Shown here: positions 16,740-25,996 of the stretch, piece after piece
How the letters are laid out: every line of letters starts with the position of its first letter
Numbering within the stretch: position 1 is the stretch's first letter
Source of the DNA: Ilumatobacteraceae bacterium
GTDB taxonomy: Bacteria; Actinomycetota; Acidimicrobiia; Acidimicrobiales; Ilumatobacteraceae
Length of the DNA: 64,000 bases
Direction of reading: 5' to 3'
Assembly: GCA_018401375.1 (NCBI GenBank)
Contig: JAGYKR010000007.1
Span: 62,001 to 126,000 of the forward strand
Notes under the pieces: model-generated
What the model was told of the DNA's origin: nothing
The model's input: the letters and a program-made list of their open reading frames with translations, nothing else
The model's database searches: none
Program-made: the position numbers and the translations under genes

Positions 16740-17979
16740 GTTCCTTTTTCCAGATTCCCGCCATCTGCTCGGCCAACATCACGGTGGGGATATGGGTGTT
16801 CACCGCCGGCAGATCAGCAAACACTGAGGCGTCACACACCCTCAGTCCCTGATAGCCAAACACTCGACACGCATCGTCCACCACAACACCCATCCGGTTA
16901 GAACAGGCCGCATGGGCGTATTCACCCACATGGTCGGGCAGCCACGCACAAATCGCCTCATAGGAGTCCAGTTCCGAGGCCGGCGTACCAAACTCATCGA
17001 TATAGGCCTCGGTCAGGATCTGACCAAAGGCTTCGGTACGGAGAATCGCAAGGATCGACTGCACTACCTCGGCGAGGCCCGACAGATCGCGTGGGTCACT
17101 CAACATGTTGAACTCGGCAATCGGCCGTAGGGAATCCGGGTCAGCACGCACCCGACCTTGGCTGTGCACCACCATTAATGCGCCCATCAGCAATCCGAGG
17201 GAGTTGGCCTCACGTCCGAGATGATTCATCGGCAAAATGTGGCCGTGGTCGCGCTGCAATAACGTGGTCAGCGCCAACGCCGAAGGGTCAGAGCGAGCAT
17301 CGGGATGCAATGCCAGTGTGATCGGCGCCGAGACGTGGTCTTTTAATCCTTCACCGATCCCCGGAGTTGTGATTCCACTGCGCAACAACACCACGGGTGA
17401 ATGCAATGCCCCGGCGCTGAGGACCACCTGGTCCGCCGCTAGTTCTTCCCCGGTGTCCAAGCGCACTCCGACACACCGGTCCCCCACCATCACAACGCGT
17501 TCCACTTCGCTAAACCCGCGGATGGTGAGGTTAGGTCGGGTAAGCACCGCCTTGAGATAGGCCGTTGCGGCGTCTACCCGCACCCCCGCCCGTCGGGTCA
17601 ATCGCACCGGCTCAGCATCAGGTGCGGCCGCTAAAAGGGCCCGATCCACGGCGCCACGTTCACCGGTGGTCGCATATTCCATCGGAATCAGATGCTCGGT
17701 GAGATACGGGCCACCAGGGGTCGCAACCATTGCATTGATCGCACTGGATCCACCCAGTCCACGCCCCACCGGGTAACGCGCCGGCATCGTGCCCGACACC
17801 CGCGCCGCTACGAGGTCGCGAAACGAGCGTTCCGGTTGGGAGAGCAGATCATAAAAACTGTTTGACTCCGCAGCAGCAAAGGTTGCGGGACCCGCTTCGC
17901 AGAGGGTCACCTGATCGGCAGGGTTCTCGCTCAAACGTCGGGCGAGAACACACCCGGCCGAACCTGCGCCAACGATCAC
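16726..17979 (-). CDS. GMC family FAD-dependent oxidoreductase
   Basis: Glucose-methanol-choline family oxidoreductase of 417 residues, somewhat short for the family (usually 500 or more). The N-terminal FAD motif is VGAGSAGCVLARRL starting at residue 3, and the second GMC signature PVGRGLGGSSAINAMV is present. The C-terminal PAVNTHIPTVMLAEQMA segment matches the family, but the active-site His region reads YAHAACSNRMG. The start is a GTG nine bases after the upstream VWA gene stop. Overlap with lycopene cyclase suggests a role in oxidising a carotenoid or other lipid alcohol; that link is inference. Confidence 0.85.
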   Translation of the reverse strand: MIVGAGSAGCVLARRLSENPADQVTLCEAGPATFAAAESNSFYDLLSQPERSFRDLVAARVSGTMPARYPVGRGLGGSSAINAMVATPGGPYLTEHLIPMEYATTGERGAVDRALLAAAPDAEPVRLTRRAGVRVDAATAYLKAVLTRPNLTIRGFSEVERVVMVGDRCVGVRLDTGEELAADQVVLSAGALHSPVVLLRSGITTPGIGEGLKDHVSAPITLALHPDARSDPSALALTTLLQRDHGHILPMNHLGREANSLGLLMGALMVVHSQGRVRADPDSLRPIAEFNMLSDPRDLSGLAEVVQSILAILRTEAFGQILTEAYIDEFGTPASELDSYEAICAWLPDHVGEYAHAACSNRMGVVVDDACRVFGYQGLRVCDASVFADLPAVNTHIPTVMLAEQMAGIWKKEHADA

Positions 17980-17987
17980 CCAGTGAG

Positions 17988-19427
17988 TCAGGCCAGTTTC
18001 TCCACGAAACTTTCAAGCTGTCGCAGGTTGCGACACTCGTACACACCATCGGTGTGCACCCCGTAATCGCTCACGATGGAATCCCCGGTATCCCAATACG
18101 AACGCGGTTCGGGGTTCAGCCAGTAGACGTGGCGCGCCTTAGCGGCCACCTCTTTCACCACCCAGGCCTGACTGGCGTGGTAGTTGTTGCGGGCATCGCC
18201 AAGGAACAACACCGTGGTTTTGGGCCCCACGTCCTTACCGTACCGTTCCCAAAACACCTCAAAGGCATGCCCGTAATCGGAATGGCCGTCCACCCACACC
18301 ACATCGGCTTCGGTGTTGATCCGATGGATCGCCTCGGTGATGTCTTCGGTGGTCTTGAAATACGCCGTGACCTCATCGATCCCGTCGATGAATACAAACG
18401 ACCGCACCTTGGAGAACTGGTTTTGGATTGCGTACACCAGCATCAACGTGAACCGGGCGAAAGCCGCCACGGAACCAGAAATGTCGGCGACCACCATCAG
18501 TTCTGGCTTAGCGGGCCGTGGGTACTTGAACTTTGGTTCGGCGGGCACACCGCCGTAACTCAGCGAGTGACGCACCGTGTTACGAAAATCCAATGGCCCT
18601 TTGCGGCCGTGACGCCGCTTGCGCGCTAAACGAGCCGCAAGCTTGCGGGTGAGCGGATACAGGCTCTTGCGTAAGGCGAGCATCTCATCGCGGGAGGCGT
18701 GCATGAACTCCACGTCTTCAGGCAACGGTTTGCGCAGGGTTTTGGCCATTGCTTCGGCACCGCGATCAGCAACGAGGCGCCGCCGGATCTCGGCTTCAAT
18801 CTCGCCTTTGAACTCCTCGATCCGATGCTCAAACTCTTCACGCTCGAGGCGTTCTTCGAGGGTGGTCATCTCTCCGCCTACTTGTTGGCGTGAAGCCTCC
18901 ATCAGTTTTTCGAGCATCGCATCGAGATCGAGGTTGCGCAAGGTCCGGTACAGGTAATAGGTGCCGCCAACGGGTCGGCCCGGTTCCATCCCAGCGAAAC
19001 GTTGCACCGCTTGACGCGCCATCGCCCGAGTCATCGCCTGGTCCCCGTTTAACAGGGCTTGCATGAGCAAATGAGCGATCTCTTCGGGGGAGAGGTCATC
19101 CATGGAACCGCCGGCCCCACCTTTGCCTTCCCCTTGGCGCATCTGCTCTTGCATTTCGCGCCACATCTCATCCATTGAGGATTCGTCGCCATCAACGATG
19201 CGATATTCCGAGCCGCGCAGGCTGAAATACACCTCAAACACGGTCTCAAAGGCCCGCCAGTGGGCGTTGTTCTTGATCAGGGTGGCACCGAGTGCGTACT
19301 TGAATGCTTCACGGTCCTCAAGCGGGATGTGCTGCACCGCTTCCATGGCGTCGAGGTTCTCGGTCAACGACACCGGCAGACCGGCGTTGCGTAACTCAAC
19401 CACGAAGCCGTTCAGAAGTTCCAACAT
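17988..19427 (-). CDS. VWA domain-containing CoxE-like protein
   Basis: A 479-residue cytoplasmic protein of the CoxE/DUF58-related VWA group. A charged helical N-terminal region (Glu/Arg-rich, about 80-235) leads to a von Willebrand A domain from about 308, with the metal-binding MIDAS residues in VADISGSVA (Asp315, Ser317, Ser319) and LFLGDARNNYH further on. Such proteins work with MoxR AAA ATPases in maturing or remodelling client complexes. The MoxR gene lies 39 bases upstream on the same strand, which fits. The client here is unknown; no CO dehydrogenase genes are present. Confidence 0.88.
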   Translation of the reverse strand: MLELLNGFVVELRNAGLPVSLTENLDAMEAVQHIPLEDREAFKYALGATLIKNNAHWRAFETVFEVYFSLRGSEYRIVDGDESSMDEMWREMQEQMRQGEGKGGAGGSMDDLSPEEIAHLLMQALLNGDQAMTRAMARQAVQRFAGMEPGRPVGGTYYLYRTLRNLDLDAMLEKLMEASRQQVGGEMTTLEERLEREEFEHRIEEFKGEIEAEIRRRLVADRGAEAMAKTLRKPLPEDVEFMHASRDEMLALRKSLYPLTRKLAARLARKRRHGRKGPLDFRNTVRHSLSYGGVPAEPKFKYPRPAKPELMVVADISGSVAAFARFTLMLVYAIQNQFSKVRSFVFIDGIDEVTAYFKTTEDITEAIHRINTEADVVWVDGHSDYGHAFEVFWERYGKDVGPKTTVLFLGDARNNYHASQAWVVKEVAAKARHVYWLNPEPRSYWDTGDSIVSDYGVHTDGVYECRNLRQLESFVEKLA

Positions 19428-19466
19428 GATCAGCGGCCCGCTCTCATCAGACGCCGGCGCCCGAGG

Positions 19467-20369
19467 TCACTTCTCAACGCTCAGTTCCTTGGCCGCCTTA
19501 GCGATATCGGACTGATATTTGAGCAGCACATGCAGAGTGTCCTTGGCGGTTTGCTCATCGATGACGTCCACGTTGAGCAACATCAGAGTCCGGGCCCAGT
19601 CCAATGTTTCCGACACGCTCGGCGCCTTCTTCAGGTCCATCTGACGGATAGAACGCATGATCCGAGAAATCTGATCAGCGAGATTCGCGGTGACACCGGG
19701 GACCTTAGCGAGCACGATCTCGCGCTCGCGCTCCAGGCTCGGGTAATCCACGTGCAAGTACAAACAGCGACGCTTCAAGGCCTCAGAAAGTTCACGGGTG
19801 TTGTTAGAGGTCAAGAACACGAGCGGGATCTGCTTGGCCACGATCGTGCCGAGTTCGGGGATCGACACCTGATAATCGGACAGGATCTCGAGCAGCAGCG
19901 CCTCGGTCTCCACTTCCACGCGGTCCACTTCGTCGATCAGCAACACCACCGGATCATCAGCGCTGATCGCCTCGAGTAGGGGCCGGGTCAACAAGAACTC
20001 ATCGGAGAAGATGTCGTCATGGATCTCATTCCACGAATCGCTGTCCTTATCGGCCTGGATCCGCAACAACTGCTTTTTGTAGTTCCATTCGTACAGTGCT
20101 TTGGACTCATCGAGACCTTCGTAGCACTGCAAACGGATCAGGCGAGCTCCGGTGATCTCCGCGATTGACTTAGCCAACTGGGTCTTGCCGGTACCGGCTG
20201 GGCCTTCCACGAGCACTGGCTTGCCGAGGCGATCAGCCAAAAAGGCCACCCCAGCGATTCCATCGTCGGCGAGGTAATCCACATCACGCAATGCGTCACG
20301 TACCGCTTGCACCGAATCAAATCGGGGGGTGGTTCGGTCGAGGGGGGAGGTGGACTCACTACCGGTCAT
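19467..20369 (-). CDS. MoxR family AAA+ ATPase
   Basis: Chaperone-like AAA+ ATPase. From the ATG at 20369 the protein has 300 residues, Walker A GPAGTGKT at 56-63 and Walker B LLIDEVD at 142-148, with sensor region FLTSNNTRELSEALKRRC. An open frame extends 35 codons further upstream, but the internal ATG gives the usual family length and has a TAGCGT box eight bases upstream. It is transcribed ahead of the VWA partner; together they form the classic MoxR-VWA module. Confidence 0.9.
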   Translation of the reverse strand: MTGSESTSPLDRTTPRFDSVQAVRDALRDVDYLADDGIAGVAFLADRLGKPVLVEGPAGTGKTQLAKSIAEITGARLIRLQCYEGLDESKALYEWNYKKQLLRIQADKDSDSWNEIHDDIFSDEFLLTRPLLEAISADDPVVLLIDEVDRVEVETEALLLEILSDYQVSIPELGTIVAKQIPLVFLTSNNTRELSEALKRRCLYLHVDYPSLEREREIVLAKVPGVTANLADQISRIMRSIRQMDLKKAPSVSETLDWARTLMLLNVDVIDEQTAKDTLHVLLKYQSDIAKAAKELSVEK

Positions 20370-20438
20370 GGCGTCGAACGCTATCGTCCGGCTTGGACCT
20401 GAGATCAATCGTAGGCTCAATCCACGAAGACGGCCCCT

Positions 20439-22142
20439 ATGACCCCGACTCCCGAACCGAACCCCCAGCCACACCCGGCACTTACTTCTGCACGCTCCTC
20501 AGACGGACCACGATCCGTTGGCCTGCGTTCCAATCTGGTGGTTGCCGCGGGCACAGCGCTCTCACGACTGACCGGCTTGTTACGGGTAGCCGTGTTTGTG
20601 GCGGTGATCGGCCGGACCGGGCTCGCCGATGTGTACACGATCGCCAACGAAACCCCAAACATCATCTACGACCTATTGCTCGGTGGAGTGCTGTCGGCCA
20701 CCTTGGTCCCGTTGTTTTCAAGTTTCTTCATCTCTGATCGGCCAGATGCCGCAGGGGAAAGAGGAGATGCTCACGCCACCCGGGTGGTGATCACGGTCTC
20801 CGCCACTTTGGTCATCGGCCTGACCGCTGTAGCGGTGGTGCTCGCCCCGTGGGTCTTCAGGATCTATTCGATCACTCCCTCGCCTGAGGTGGATGCGGAG
20901 ACCTTGCGTCAGGTCGGCACCTTGCTCACCCGGATCTTTATGGTCCAAATCCTGTTCTACGGCCTGAGCGGTATCGCCGGGGCCTACTTGAATGCATCAC
21001 GAAGGTTCTTCGCCCCGGCCTGGGCACCGATCCTGTCCAATCTCGTGATCATCGCTGCGCTGATTTCGCTCCCTGATCCCGGTCCGGGCGGTTGGGATCT
21101 GGTTGATGTTCTCAACAATGACCGGTTGTTGTGGACCCTCGGCGCCGGGACAACCGCCGGGATCGCTGTGATGGCACTCGTGCTGATTCCTGCGTTGCGA
21201 TCGGCCGGGTTAAATTTCCGACCCGTCTGGGAGTGGCGACATCCAGCGGTGCGCAGCCTGCTGACGATGTCGGGATGGACGCTCGGATTCGTTGCAGCCA
21301 ACCAGATCGCAGTGGCAGTGGTACGAAATCTCGCCCAACCAGGCTCAGGGGATGCCGCCGCTTACTTTTACGCCTTTACCTTTTTCGTGCTCCCCCACGG
21401 CTTGTTAGCAGTGTCCATCTCCACCACTTTCCAACCGGAGATGGCGCGCGCCGTTGGTCGTCACGATCGAGAGGCATTCATTCATCACGCATCGCTCGGA
21501 ATCCGAATGGTCGCAGTGTTGACCCTTCCGGCGGGTGTGTTGTTGTTTGTCCTGCGTGACCCGATCATCGGTCTGGCATTCCAACGTGGCGCCTTCAGCG
21601 CAATCGATGCCGCCAATACCTCACGAGCTCTCGCCGGCTTTTCCATCGGTCTTGTGGGGTTCAGCGTGTACATGTTTGTGCTGCGGGCCTTCTACGCCCA
21701 TCGCGACACCCGGACCCCATTCATTATCAACGTGGCGGAGAACCTGCTCAATATCGCAATCGCTGTGGTGCTCGTGGGTAGATACGGGGTGCTCGGTCTC
21801 GGTCTCGCCTTTGCCATCGCCTATTTGATGAGCGCGATCGGAGCAATCCGAATCCTCGGAAATAAGGTCACCGGATTCCCAGTGTCGGCTGTGTTATTGA
21901 GCATCGCACGAATGCTGCTCGCCGGAGTGGTGATGGCCGAGGTCATCTGGCTGGTCACTCGCTCGCTCGGTGACACCACCGGTCCGGGTGCTCTCTGGCG
22001 GATCTTGGTGGGGACGGTGATTGGTGTGATCGTCTATCTCGGTGCGCTCACCGTGATGCGCGCCCCTGAAGCCAAAAAGATCATCTCCACCGTGGCCGCG
22101 CCGATCATTCGGGCAACACGACAAGATCGTCGCGGTGGATGA
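20439..22142 (+). CDS. murJ: Lipid II flippase MurJ (MviN)
   Basis: Integral membrane protein of the MOP superfamily that translocates lipid II for peptidoglycan synthesis. The 567-residue protein has a Pro-rich cytoplasmic N-terminus (about 1-25) and roughly 14 hydrophobic segments. Family-typical stretches include SRLTGLLRVAVFVAV, PNIIYDLLLGGVLSATLVPLFSSF and VLRAFYAHRDTRTPF. No cytoplasmic kinase-like extension, as found in mycobacterial MviN, is present. The 3' end overlaps the convergent proB gene by 38 bases. Confidence 0.93.
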   Translation: MTPTPEPNPQPHPALTSARSSDGPRSVGLRSNLVVAAGTALSRLTGLLRVAVFVAVIGRTGLADVYTIANETPNIIYDLLLGGVLSATLVPLFSSFFISDRPDAAGERGDAHATRVVITVSATLVIGLTAVAVVLAPWVFRIYSITPSPEVDAETLRQVGTLLTRIFMVQILFYGLSGIAGAYLNASRRFFAPAWAPILSNLVIIAALISLPDPGPGGWDLVDVLNNDRLLWTLGAGTTAGIAVMALVLIPALRSAGLNFRPVWEWRHPAVRSLLTMSGWTLGFVAANQIAVAVVRNLAQPGSGDAAAYFYAFTFFVLPHGLLAVSISTTFQPEMARAVGRHDREAFIHHASLGIRMVAVLTLPAGVLLFVLRDPIIGLAFQRGAFSAIDAANTSRALAGFSIGLVGFSVYMFVLRAFYAHRDTRTPFIINVAENLLNIAIAVVLVGRYGVLGLGLAFAIAYLMSAIGAIRILGNKVTGFPVSAVLLSIARMLLAGVVMAEVIWLVTRSLGDTTGPGALWRILVGTVIGVIVYLGALTVMRAPEAKKIISTVAAPIIRATRQDRRGG

Positions 22143-23193
22143 CCTCGTGAATGGTGCCCACCGGTAAATCGCGGGTGTGGCGACCGGCCACCATCCGGAG
22201 GCCATCGGAGTCAATCTCCACCATCCCCCGAGCAAACACGCTCCCATTTGTTGATTGCACCTCAACGGTCTGGCCGTGATCAAAATGTCCGATCACCTCT
22301 ACGACACCGGTCGGCAACAAACTCGTGGGCCGTTCCACAAGCGCCCGCCGGGCACCTTCATCCACCACGATCCGACCCGCCACTTGTGCGGCAAACGCGA
22401 TCCATAATTTGCGCGCTGTCAGGCAGCGTTCATGAGGGTGAAAGGTGGTCCCCACCATCTCCCCCGCCACCGCTTTGATAAACACATCAGGAAGCGAAGC
22501 ACGAGCGATCACACATCGCACCCCAGACCAAGACGCGATCCGCGCTGCGGCAAGTTTGGAAGCCATACCGCCACTACCACGCCCGGATCCGCCGGTACCC
22601 GCCTTAATCGCAAGCAACGGATCGGCTGCTGCTACCTCACTGATCAGCCGCGCAGAGGCGTCCTTGCGGGGATCCTCGGTGAACAGGCCGTCCAGATCGG
22701 TCAGCAACACCAGCAGTTCAGCCCCCACATTATGAGCGACCAAACCCGCCATCCGGTCGTTGTCGCCGTAGCGCAACTCCTCATTGGCGATCGCATCGTT
22801 TTCGTTAACGATCGGCACGCAACCGAGCTCAAGTAAGCGGGTCAGGGTTTGACGGGCGTGCAGATATTGCCGTCGGTCCACAAAGTCATGCGGGTCGAGG
22901 AGCACCTGGGCGGCGACGAGCCCATGCGCATCAAACTCGGTGTTATACGACCCCATCAAACGGCTCTGTCCGGCCGCTGCGAGAGCCTGCAAGGTGGGCA
23001 TGTCGGTGGGACGGGACTCGAGCCCGAGGGCTGCCACACCGGCGGCCACCGCACCAGATGACACCAGCACCACCTCATGGCCCTGCGAGCGGACCACAGC
23101 GATCTCGTCACAGATCTTCGCCAATGCCACCTCGTTGATGACTCCTCGGTCATCGGTTAACGAGGAGGTGCCGATCTTGACCACAACTCTCAT
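22105..23193 (-). CDS. proB: Glutamate 5-kinase ProB
   Basis: First step of proline synthesis: ATP-dependent phosphorylation of glutamate. The 362-residue protein starts MRVVVKIGTSSLTDD and has the amino-acid kinase core (LVSSGAVAAG, NENDAI, LLTDLDGLFT, GTGGSGRGSGGMASKL) and a C-terminal PUA domain from about residue 270. The ATG at 23193 with a GAGAGG ribosome-binding site is preferred to an upstream in-frame ATG lying inside obg. It follows obg by 25 bases, the usual obg-proB order. Confidence 0.95.
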   Translation of the reverse strand: MRVVVKIGTSSLTDDRGVINEVALAKICDEIAVVRSQGHEVVLVSSGAVAAGVAALGLESRPTDMPTLQALAAAGQSRLMGSYNTEFDAHGLVAAQVLLDPHDFVDRRQYLHARQTLTRLLELGCVPIVNENDAIANEELRYGDNDRMAGLVAHNVGAELLVLLTDLDGLFTEDPRKDASARLISEVAAADPLLAIKAGTGGSGRGSGGMASKLAAARIASWSGVRCVIARASLPDVFIKAVAGEMVGTTFHPHERCLTARKLWIAFAAQVAGRIVVDEGARRALVERPTSLLPTGVVEVIGHFDHGQTVEVQSTNGSVFARGMVEIDSDGLRMVAGRHTRDLPVGTIHEVIHRDDLVVLPE

Positions 23194-23218
23194 TGCGCGC
23201 CTCTCATCGAGACCAGTC

Positions 23219-24475
23219 TCACATACCGGGTCGGTAGTCGAAGGAGAATTCACCGATCCAGATCACGTCACCTTCCACGGCTCCGGCACGTTGCAGCATC
23301 CGTGGCACCCCGAGGCGTTCGAGGCGCGCATCGATGTACGCCAAGGCTTCAGGGGTGGTCACATCGTTCAGCGCGACCACTCGCTCCACATCGCGTCCGA
23401 TCAAACGGAACTCCCCGTCACCGATTCGTTCCACCACGGCACCACGAGCCTCGGGCCGCAACACCACCACACCGGGTTGGTGTTCGATCGCAATCCGCGC
23501 CTCATGGACGAGCGAGGCGAGGCTTCCGACGAGATCGCGCACTCCATGGCCGGTCACCGAGGAAATCACCGGATAGCTCCAACCGATCTCAACGAGATCT
23601 TCAGGCTGCACAACATCTGCTTTGGTACCAACAATCACCCGGGGCCGTTCGAGAAGTTCGGGACGGTATTCGCCGAGCTCATATAACAAGATCCGGATCT
23701 GTTCCTCAGGGCTCACCCCATCGTCACCCACTAAATCCACCAGCAGACACAGCACCCGGGCGCGTTCCACATGGCGCAGGAATTGGTGGCCGAGCCCGCG
23801 ACCCTCGCTTGCTCCTTCGATCAGACCGGGGATGTCGGCCATCACAAACTCGGTGTCCGCATCCACGCGCACTACACCGAGGTTGGGTTCCAAAGTGGTG
23901 AAGGGGTAGTTCGCAATCTTCGGTTTGGCCGCTGAAACAACGCTGATCAGAGTGCTTTTACCGACATTCGGAAAGCCCACCAGCGCCACATCAGCCATGA
24001 GTTGCATCTCAAGTCTGAGCCAACGCTCCTCGCCGTGCTCACCTTGTTCTGCAAACGAAGGGGCCCGCCGGCGATTGGATAAGAACCGTGCGTTGCCGCG
24101 GCCGCCACGGCCACCGGCAGCGGCTAACCAGCGGTCGCCGTGATGCAGCAACTCGGCGTGCACCTCACCGGTGTAAAGATCTTTGACCACGGTTCCTTCG
24201 GGAACGGTGATCTCCATTGAGGCTCCCCGCCTGCCGTGCAGGTCTTTGCCCTTACCGTGCACCCCGTCTTGGGCGCGGCGGTGCGGGTGGTCACGAAAGG
24301 CGAGAAGTGAGGCAACATTGTGGTCAGCGACCAGCCAGATGTCTCCGCCTTTACCGCCGTCACCGCCGTTGGGACCGCCCATAACAACGGGGCCTTCACG
24401 ACGAAACGAGATACAGCCCGCGCCACCATCCCCACCGCGTACGTTGAGTTGGCATTCATCGACGAACTGTGACAC
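23219..24475 (-). CDS. obg: Obg family GTPase (ObgE/CgtA)
   Basis: Essential ribosome-associated GTPase for 50S assembly. The 418-residue protein has the Gly-rich Obg domain (1-160), a G domain with G1 GFPNVGKS (167-174) and G3 DIPG (214-217), and a C-terminal OCT domain. The G4 motif reads TKAD (284-287) instead of the standard NKxD. The start is a GTG with a TAGCGT box six bases upstream, matching a leaderless transcript. It diverges from the dGTPase-like gene. Confidence 0.95.
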   Translation of the reverse strand: MSQFVDECQLNVRGGDGGAGCISFRREGPVVMGGPNGGDGGKGGDIWLVADHNVASLLAFRDHPHRRAQDGVHGKGKDLHGRRGASMEITVPEGTVVKDLYTGEVHAELLHHGDRWLAAAGGRGGRGNARFLSNRRRAPSFAEQGEHGEERWLRLEMQLMADVALVGFPNVGKSTLISVVSAAKPKIANYPFTTLEPNLGVVRVDADTEFVMADIPGLIEGASEGRGLGHQFLRHVERARVLCLLVDLVGDDGVSPEEQIRILLYELGEYRPELLERPRVIVGTKADVVQPEDLVEIGWSYPVISSVTGHGVRDLVGSLASLVHEARIAIEHQPGVVVLRPEARGAVVERIGDGEFRLIGRDVERVVALNDVTTPEALAYIDARLERLGVPRMLQRAGAVEGDVIWIGEFSFDYRPGM

Positions 24476-24481
24476 CCCCTC

Positions 24482-24491
24482 ACGCTACCGT
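24482..24491. promoter_or_regulatory. Overlapping divergent -10 boxes for obg and the dGTPase-like gene
   Basis: The ten bases ACGCTACCGT contain TAGCGT on the minus strand, six bases before the obg GTG, and TACCGT on the plus strand, seven bases before the GTG at 24499. The two hexamers share the central TA, so polymerase cannot melt both at once. This placement also supports the chosen start of the dGTPase-like gene. Confidence 0.6.
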
Positions 24492-24498
24492 TGAGCAG

Positions 24499-25662
24499 GT
24501 GGACGATCCTGACCAACTGCCCACAGCGCCGACCAGCGCTCATTCTGACGCCGCGATGGCCGAACGAGCGGAACGCTGGGCGGCCACAATGCGCGGCCAT
24601 GTCCACGGTGACATCTTGTTGGCCCACGAGGATTCGTGGGCGGGCCCAGGCCACAACCAGACCTCTGAACGAGGCCGCAGGGAAGCCCAGGAACGTTCCT
24701 CCCTCGCCCCGTTAGCCACTGTGGCCTCAGGTGCCGGGGAACGCGCCATCGAAGAACAGCCTGATCCGTATCGCACCTGTTTTGAACGAGATCGCGACCG
24801 GATCTTGCATGCATCAGCGTTTCGGCGATTATCAGGCAAGACCCAGGTGTTCGTGTTTCCCGAGGACCACCAGCGCACCCGACTCACCCACGCCCTTGAA
24901 GTGGCCCAAGTGGCCCGTTCGGTGGCTACTGCACTCGGGCTGAACGTGGCTTTGACCGAAGCGATGGCGCTTGGACACGACTGTGGTCATGGCCCAGGTG
25001 GGCACGCCAGCGAGGATGCGCTCTCGATCTATGTGGAGGGCGGATATGACCACGCGGTGTGGGGTGCCGACGTCACCTTGGCCCCACTGAATCTGTGCCT
25101 GGTGACCCTTGATGGGATTCGCAATCACTCGTGGAGCAGGCCTGCACCCTCCACACCCGAAGGTGAAGTGGTGTCGTGGGCAGACCGCATCGCATATGTC
25201 TGCCATGACTATGAAGATGCGGTGGCCACCGGGATCGTGACCCCGGAGATGTTGCCTGAACTCGTAGCCGATCGATGTGGCCGCTCCCGATCAGCCCAAC
25301 TCGGAACTTTCATCCATGCCATGGTGCAGGCGACCGCGGAAACGGGTCGGATCGGCATGACGCGTCGGGCAGCAGAAGCCCTTGCCGAGTTTCGCAAGTT
25401 CAACTACGAGCACATTTATTTGCGTCCAGCGAGTCGCGCTCAAGCCGACGCTGTGATCGGCCTGCTCCGGGCGCTCGTGGAGTGGTACGCCGATCGTCCG
25501 AACCTCTTGCCTGATACCAACGCACTCGACGCTGGTTCTCCCGAGGCCGTGACCCAGGCGGTCACCTACGTGTCGGGTATGACGGATCGGTTCGCCTGCC
25601 GTCAGGCGTTGGCACACCTTGGATGGGACCGGGATCGGCTCCCCTCAGGGATCGATATCTAA
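24499..25662 (+). CDS. Deoxyguanosinetriphosphate triphosphohydrolase-like HD protein
   Basis: HD-superfamily phosphohydrolase that removes triphosphate from dNTPs. From the GTG at 24499 it has 387 residues; FRRLSGKTQVF, the HD-domain histidine in RLTHALEVAQVAR and the metal pair in ALGHDCGHGPGGH are all present, with the downstream Asp in VSWADRIAYVCHDYEDA. The open frame can start at a GTG at 24469, but that codon lies inside obg. A TACCGT box seven bases before 24499 supports the later start. Confidence 0.88.
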   Translation: MDDPDQLPTAPTSAHSDAAMAERAERWAATMRGHVHGDILLAHEDSWAGPGHNQTSERGRREAQERSSLAPLATVASGAGERAIEEQPDPYRTCFERDRDRILHASAFRRLSGKTQVFVFPEDHQRTRLTHALEVAQVARSVATALGLNVALTEAMALGHDCGHGPGGHASEDALSIYVEGGYDHAVWGADVTLAPLNLCLVTLDGIRNHSWSRPAPSTPEGEVVSWADRIAYVCHDYEDAVATGIVTPEMLPELVADRCGRSRSAQLGTFIHAMVQATAETGRIGMTRRAAEALAEFRKFNYEHIYLRPASRAQADAVIGLLRALVEWYADRPNLLPDTNALDAGSPEAVTQAVTYVSGMTDRFACRQALAHLGWDRDRLPSGIDI

Positions 25663-25666
25663 ACCG

Positions 25667-25720
25667 GTCAGGGGTAATCAGTCAGGGGTGATCAGTCTGG
25701 GATGATCAGTCTGGAGTCAG
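25667..25720. repeat. Short tandem repeat, 14-bp unit, just under four copies
   Basis: Direct repeats starting at 25667, 25681, 25695 and 25709 share the core GTCAGGGGTGATCA, with point differences and a truncated last copy. They fill the gap between the dGTPase-like gene and rpmA and run over the rpmA stop codon, so each unit carries a TGA on the minus strand. This is consistent with slippage duplication of the rpmA 3' end. Confidence 0.8.
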
Positions 25721-25960
25721 AACGTCAACGATTTTGCGACCCTTGCGCTCACCGAACTTAACGGAACCGGTGGCCAAGGAGAACAAGGTGTCGTCCTTAC
25801 CGATACCGACGTTCAAGCCGGGATGCACGCGAGTGCCACGCTGACGCACGATGATCGTGCCGGCGTTGATCTTCGTACCGTCGAATACTTTGACGCCCAA
25901 GCGCTGCGCATTGGAGTCACGGCCGTTGCGGGTTGAACCGCCGCCTTTGGTCTTTGACAT
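25706..25960 (-). CDS. rpmA: 50S ribosomal protein L27
   Basis: Ribosomal protein near the peptidyl transferase centre. The 84-residue protein begins [24 protein letters not shown] and contains the conserved [15 protein letters not shown]. It follows rplU by 36 bases in the usual rplU-rpmA order. The N-terminus shows no Firmicutes-type cleavable extension. Its stop codon lies inside a 14-bp tandem repeat array. Confidence 0.97.
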   Translation of the reverse strand: MSKTKGGGSTRNGRDSNAQRLGVKVFDGTKINAGTIIVRQRGTRVHPGLNVGIGKDDTLFSLATGSVKFGERKGRKIVDVLTPD

Positions 25961-25996
25961 GGCCTGGATCCCTTCGAAGACTAAAAAACTAAGAGG

